Assembly: GCA_913057845.1 (NCBI GenBank) | Contig: CAJXPC010000075.1 | Location: 1 to 7,453, forward strand | DNA: 7,453 bases | Source: an uncultured Pseudomonadota bacterium | GTDB taxonomy: Bacteria > Pseudomonadota > Gammaproteobacteria > Burkholderiales > Eutrophovitaceae | Direction of reading: 5' to 3' | Part shown: positions 5,452 through 7,453 of the stretch, in pieces | Layout: every line of letters begins with the position of its first letter | How positions within the stretch are numbered: position 1 is the first letter of the stretch | Program-made: the position numbers and the translations under genes | Notes under the pieces: generated by a model | Database searches by the model: none | What the model saw: only the letters and a program-made list of their open reading frames with translations | Told to the model about the DNA's origin: nothing

Positions 5452-6654
5452 ATGATGAATATGGAGCATGCGAAGGCTTTGGGCAATGAATCAAAGTTAA
5501 AAAAAGCATCACGGTTAGGGCATATCGAACCGTTTTATGTGATGGGCATCATCACGCGCGCAATGGAACTTCAGGCCGCAGGAGTGGATATAGTGAATCT
5601 GGCGGTTGGTGAGCCTGATTTCGCAACGCCTCAACTGATTGTTGATGAGGCGGTTCGTTCGCTCCGCGCAGACAGTATGCGTTACTTACCTTCGCTTGGC
5701 AGTGATGAATTGCGCTCAGCAATATCTCAATGGTATCGAGACAGATATGGCCTCGATATTTCCAAAAAACGTATTGCGGTTACGACGGGCTCATCTGGCG
5801 CGTTACTACTCACAATGGGTGTGCTTTTGTCACCAGGAGATGAAATTCTCATGCCGGATCCAAGCTATCCGTGCAATCGCCATTTCGTCTCGGCTATGGA
5901 GGGTCGATCAACACTGATCCCTGTTGGCCCCGATACTGATTATCAGTTAACTGCAGAGTTGGTCGAGCGGTATTGGACGGAGAGAACCGTGGGGGTTATG
6001 GTCGCCAGCCCTTCTAATCCGACAGGCACATTGATTAAAAAAGACGTTTTGCGAGATATTCATCGCGTGGTTCAAGCAAATCAAGGGGTTTTAATTGTTG
6101 ATGAGATTTATCACGGACTTACCTATGGGGAAGAAATTTCATCTGCGCTTGAATTTGGGGATGATTTATTTGTGATTAATAGCTTTTCTAAATATTTCGC
6201 GATGACGGGTTGGCGATTGGGTTGGGCCGTTTTGCCAGAGGAGTATGTCGATGATTTTGAGAAGCTTGCCCAAAACTTATATATTTCAAGTCCCGACGTT
6301 GCTCAGAGGGCTGCAGTCGCCGCATTTCATCCCGAAACTATTAAAGCGTGCGAGGAGTATCGTAGTCGCTATCAAGAGCAACGAGATTTTTTATTGGCTG
6401 AGCTTAAAGATATCGGCTTCACGATCCCTATTGATCCAATGGGCGCGATATACATTTACGCGGACTGCAGTAAATTCACGAAGGATAGCTTCGGATTTTG
6501 TCAGGATCTACTCGAGAATGCAGGTGTGGCTGTTGCCCCTGGACTAGACTTTGGTGTTAATCGAGCGAGTGAGCATATTCGCTTTTCTTATCCCAAGCCG
6601 ATAGCCGTGCTCGCTGAAGGAGTACGTAGAATAAAAGTTCATTTGGGTGGCTGA
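5452..6654 (+). CDS. Class I/II PLP-dependent aminotransferase
   Basis: 400-residue fold-type I aminotransferase of the aspartate aminotransferase superfamily, transferring an amino group between an amino acid and a 2-oxo acid with pyridoxal phosphate. Visible signatures: VGEPDF (52-57), YLPSLGSDELRSAIS (78-92) for the usual Y-x-x-x-x-G-x-x-x-L-R block, SPSNPTGT (186-193) with N189, VDEIYHGLTYG (216-226) with D217 and Y220, NSFSKYFAMTGWRLGW (243-258) with the PLP lysine at K247, PGLDFG (363-368), and IRFSYP with substrate-carboxylate Arg R377. Length is full for the family and all key residues are present. Substrate cannot be read from sequence. ATGs at 5452, 5455 and 5461 are all possible starts; the ribosome site is weak (GAAGTGAAAAG). 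It is divergent from the minus-strand cluster and 56 bp upstream of the hydrolase gene, with which it may be co-transcribed. Confidence 0.92.
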   Translation: MMNMEHAKALGNESKLKKASRLGHIEPFYVMGIITRAMELQAAGVDIVNLAVGEPDFATPQLIVDEAVRSLRADSMRYLPSLGSDELRSAISQWYRDRYGLDISKKRIAVTTGSSGALLLTMGVLLSPGDEILMPDPSYPCNRHFVSAMEGRSTLIPVGPDTDYQLTAELVERYWTERTVGVMVASPSNPTGTLIKKDVLRDIHRVVQANQGVLIVDEIYHGLTYGEEISSALEFGDDLFVINSFSKYFAMTGWRLGWAVLPEEYVDDFEKLAQNLYISSPDVAQRAAVAAFHPETIKACEEYRSRYQEQRDFLLAELKDIGFTIPIDPMGAIYIYADCSKFTKDSFGFCQDLLENAGVAVAPGLDFGVNRASEHIRFSYPKPIAVLAEGVRRIKVHLGG

Positions 6655-6671
6655 ATTTAAATGAAGTGTGT

Positions 6672-6680
6672 GAGTACAAT
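6672..6680 (+). promoter_or_regulatory. Possible -10 element (GAGTACAAT) before the hydrolase gene
   Basis: The nine bases GAGTACAAT also occur at 5423-5431 before the aminotransferase gene. TACAAT matches the sigma-70 -10 consensus in five of six positions. There is no good -35 at the right distance. The two plus-strand genes may share a promoter type, or the match may be chance. Confidence 0.25.
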
Positions 6681-6710
6681 AAGTGCTTAGTAATTACGAG
6701 AGAGATCGGT

Positions 6711-7409
6711 ATGTCTGATTTTATGGTGGGAATGAGTCGTTCAACGGTTCGTGCTAACGGTATTCGAATGAATGTTTGGACCGGAGGCCAAGGCCCTACT
6801 TTGGTTCTGCTGCATGGGTACCCACAAACAGGGCAGATGTGGCATAAGGTATCGTCACATTTGATGAAGAACTTTAACTTAATTATCCCTGACTTGAGAG
6901 GGTATGGAGACTCAGAGAAGGCCGCTTCTGGATTTGACAAGAAAACGATGTCCAAAGATATCGCCTGTTTGGTCACTGAACTAGGGCACGAAAAATTTTA
7001 TGTTATGGGTCATGACCGAGGTGCTCGAGTTGCGCATCGTTTGGCATTTGATTTCTCAGACCGAGTTGAAAAGCTAGTGGTTTTGGATATCGTTCCGACC
7101 CACACGGTTTTCAGTCAGATGGGGCGAGAGCTAGCGGCCGCCTACTGGCATTGGTTTTATTTTCAAGCACCAGATCTTCCGGAAATTATGATCAGAAATA
7201 GTGCTGAGCCTTTTCTTCAGTCGATGTTCCGCTCGCTCAGTTGGCGTCCAGATGCTATCGATGATGCGCTATTTGCGGAGTACTTAAGAGCATTCACTTT
7301 GCCTGGAACCATTCGTTGTGGATTGGAGGATTATCGAGCAGCAGCAACGATCGATTACGAGGATGATGAAAAAGATCTAGGAACTAAACTCTCTTGTCCG
7401 GTCTATACC
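6711..7409 (+). CDS. Haloacetate dehalogenase-type alpha/beta hydrolase (3' truncated)
   Basis: First 233 residues of an alpha/beta hydrolase resembling haloacetate (fluoroacetate) dehalogenases, which displace halide from 2-haloacetate to give glycolate. Oxyanion-side motif HGYPQTGQMW is at 35-44 and DLRGYGDS at 61-68. The nucleophile elbow GHDRGAR (100-106) has D102 as nucleophile with R103 and R106, which bind substrate carboxylate in this family. D126 in VLDIVPT is the likely acid partner. YWHW (145-148) gives H147 and W148, and EDYRAA gives Y208; these three match the halide-binding trio of the Rhodopseudomonas fluoroacetate dehalogenase. The catalytic His is missing only because the insert ends at 7409. 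Start ATG 6711 has GAGAG six bases upstream and fits family length; GTG 6666 is less likely. The residues LSLIHI that would follow come from adapter. Epoxide hydrolase or another esterase role remains possible. It follows the aminotransferase gene by 56 bp. Confidence 0.88.
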
Positions 7410-7453
7410 CTGTCTCTTATACACATCTGACGCTGCCGACGAATAGAGAGGTG
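7410..7453. other. Nextera adapter, P5/i5 side (synthetic)
   Basis: Bases 7410-7428 are the reverse complement of the Tn5 mosaic end, 7429-7442 complete the Nextera read-1 adapter, 7443-7450 (ATAGAGAG) are the reverse complement of index S502/N502 (CTCTCTAT), and the final GTG begins the P5 tail. Genomic sequence stops at 7409. Confidence 0.98.

Noticed and set aside
6557..6976. Minus-strand open frame of 139 codons antisense to the aminotransferase end and hydrolase start
   Set aside because: It lies opposite two genes with clear family motifs and shows no domain of its own.

Overview
The window is a 7,361-bp bacterial insert (49-7409) flanked on both sides by Illumina Nextera library adapter (1-48 and 7410-7453). 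The outermost bases are therefore synthetic, and both contig ends are fragmentation points, not biological boundaries. The insert is gene-dense, with moderate GC by eye. Gene content points to Pseudomonadota, most likely a gammaproteobacterium: a YffB-type ArsC-related thioredoxin-fold protein, a YdjM-type membrane protein and an LDHD-type D-hydroxyacid dehydrogenase. I cannot place it more finely. There are no RNA genes, CRISPR arrays, insertion sequences or phage genes, and no gene-free stretch longer than 90 bp.

Layout. A dual-CDGSH iron-sulfur protein (62-484, +) converges on a five-gene minus-strand cluster read from 5363 down to 505. In transcription order the cluster is: a ketopantoate-reductase-family oxidoreductase, a mandelate-racemase-like enolase-superfamily enzyme, YffB, an FAD-linked D-2-hydroxyacid (D-lactate-type) dehydrogenase, and a YdjM-type membrane metal-dependent hydrolase. 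Gaps between these genes are only 39, 14, 30 and 18 bp, which suggests one operon. An 88-bp divergent region (5364-5451) carries a 20-bp imperfect direct repeat and separates the cluster from a plus-strand pair: a class I/II PLP aminotransferase (5452-6654) and an alpha/beta hydrolase of the haloacetate dehalogenase type (6711-7409), truncated at its 3' end by the adapter.

How the genes may work together. Five of the eight genes belong to families that make, epimerise, oxidise, reduce or aminate 2-hydroxy and 2-oxo acids. The hydrolase family can yield a 2-hydroxy acid from a 2-halo acid. Mandelate racemase interconverts 2-hydroxy acid enantiomers. LDHD oxidises the D-enantiomer to a 2-oxo acid. 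Ketopantoate-reductase-family enzymes reduce 2-oxo acids to D-hydroxy acids. Aminotransferases interconvert 2-oxo acids and amino acids. A local 2-hydroxy acid/2-oxo acid pathway is thus a reasonable inference, but the substrate is not visible in the sequence.

Most notable details: an Arg replaces the second Lys of the racemase KxK motif while every other catalytic position is kept; the ketopantoate-reductase-like protein lacks two family Asn residues and is probably not PanE; and the truncated hydrolase keeps the residues that form the fluoride pocket in fluoroacetate dehalogenase. I saw no clear sign of a wholly new kind of system.
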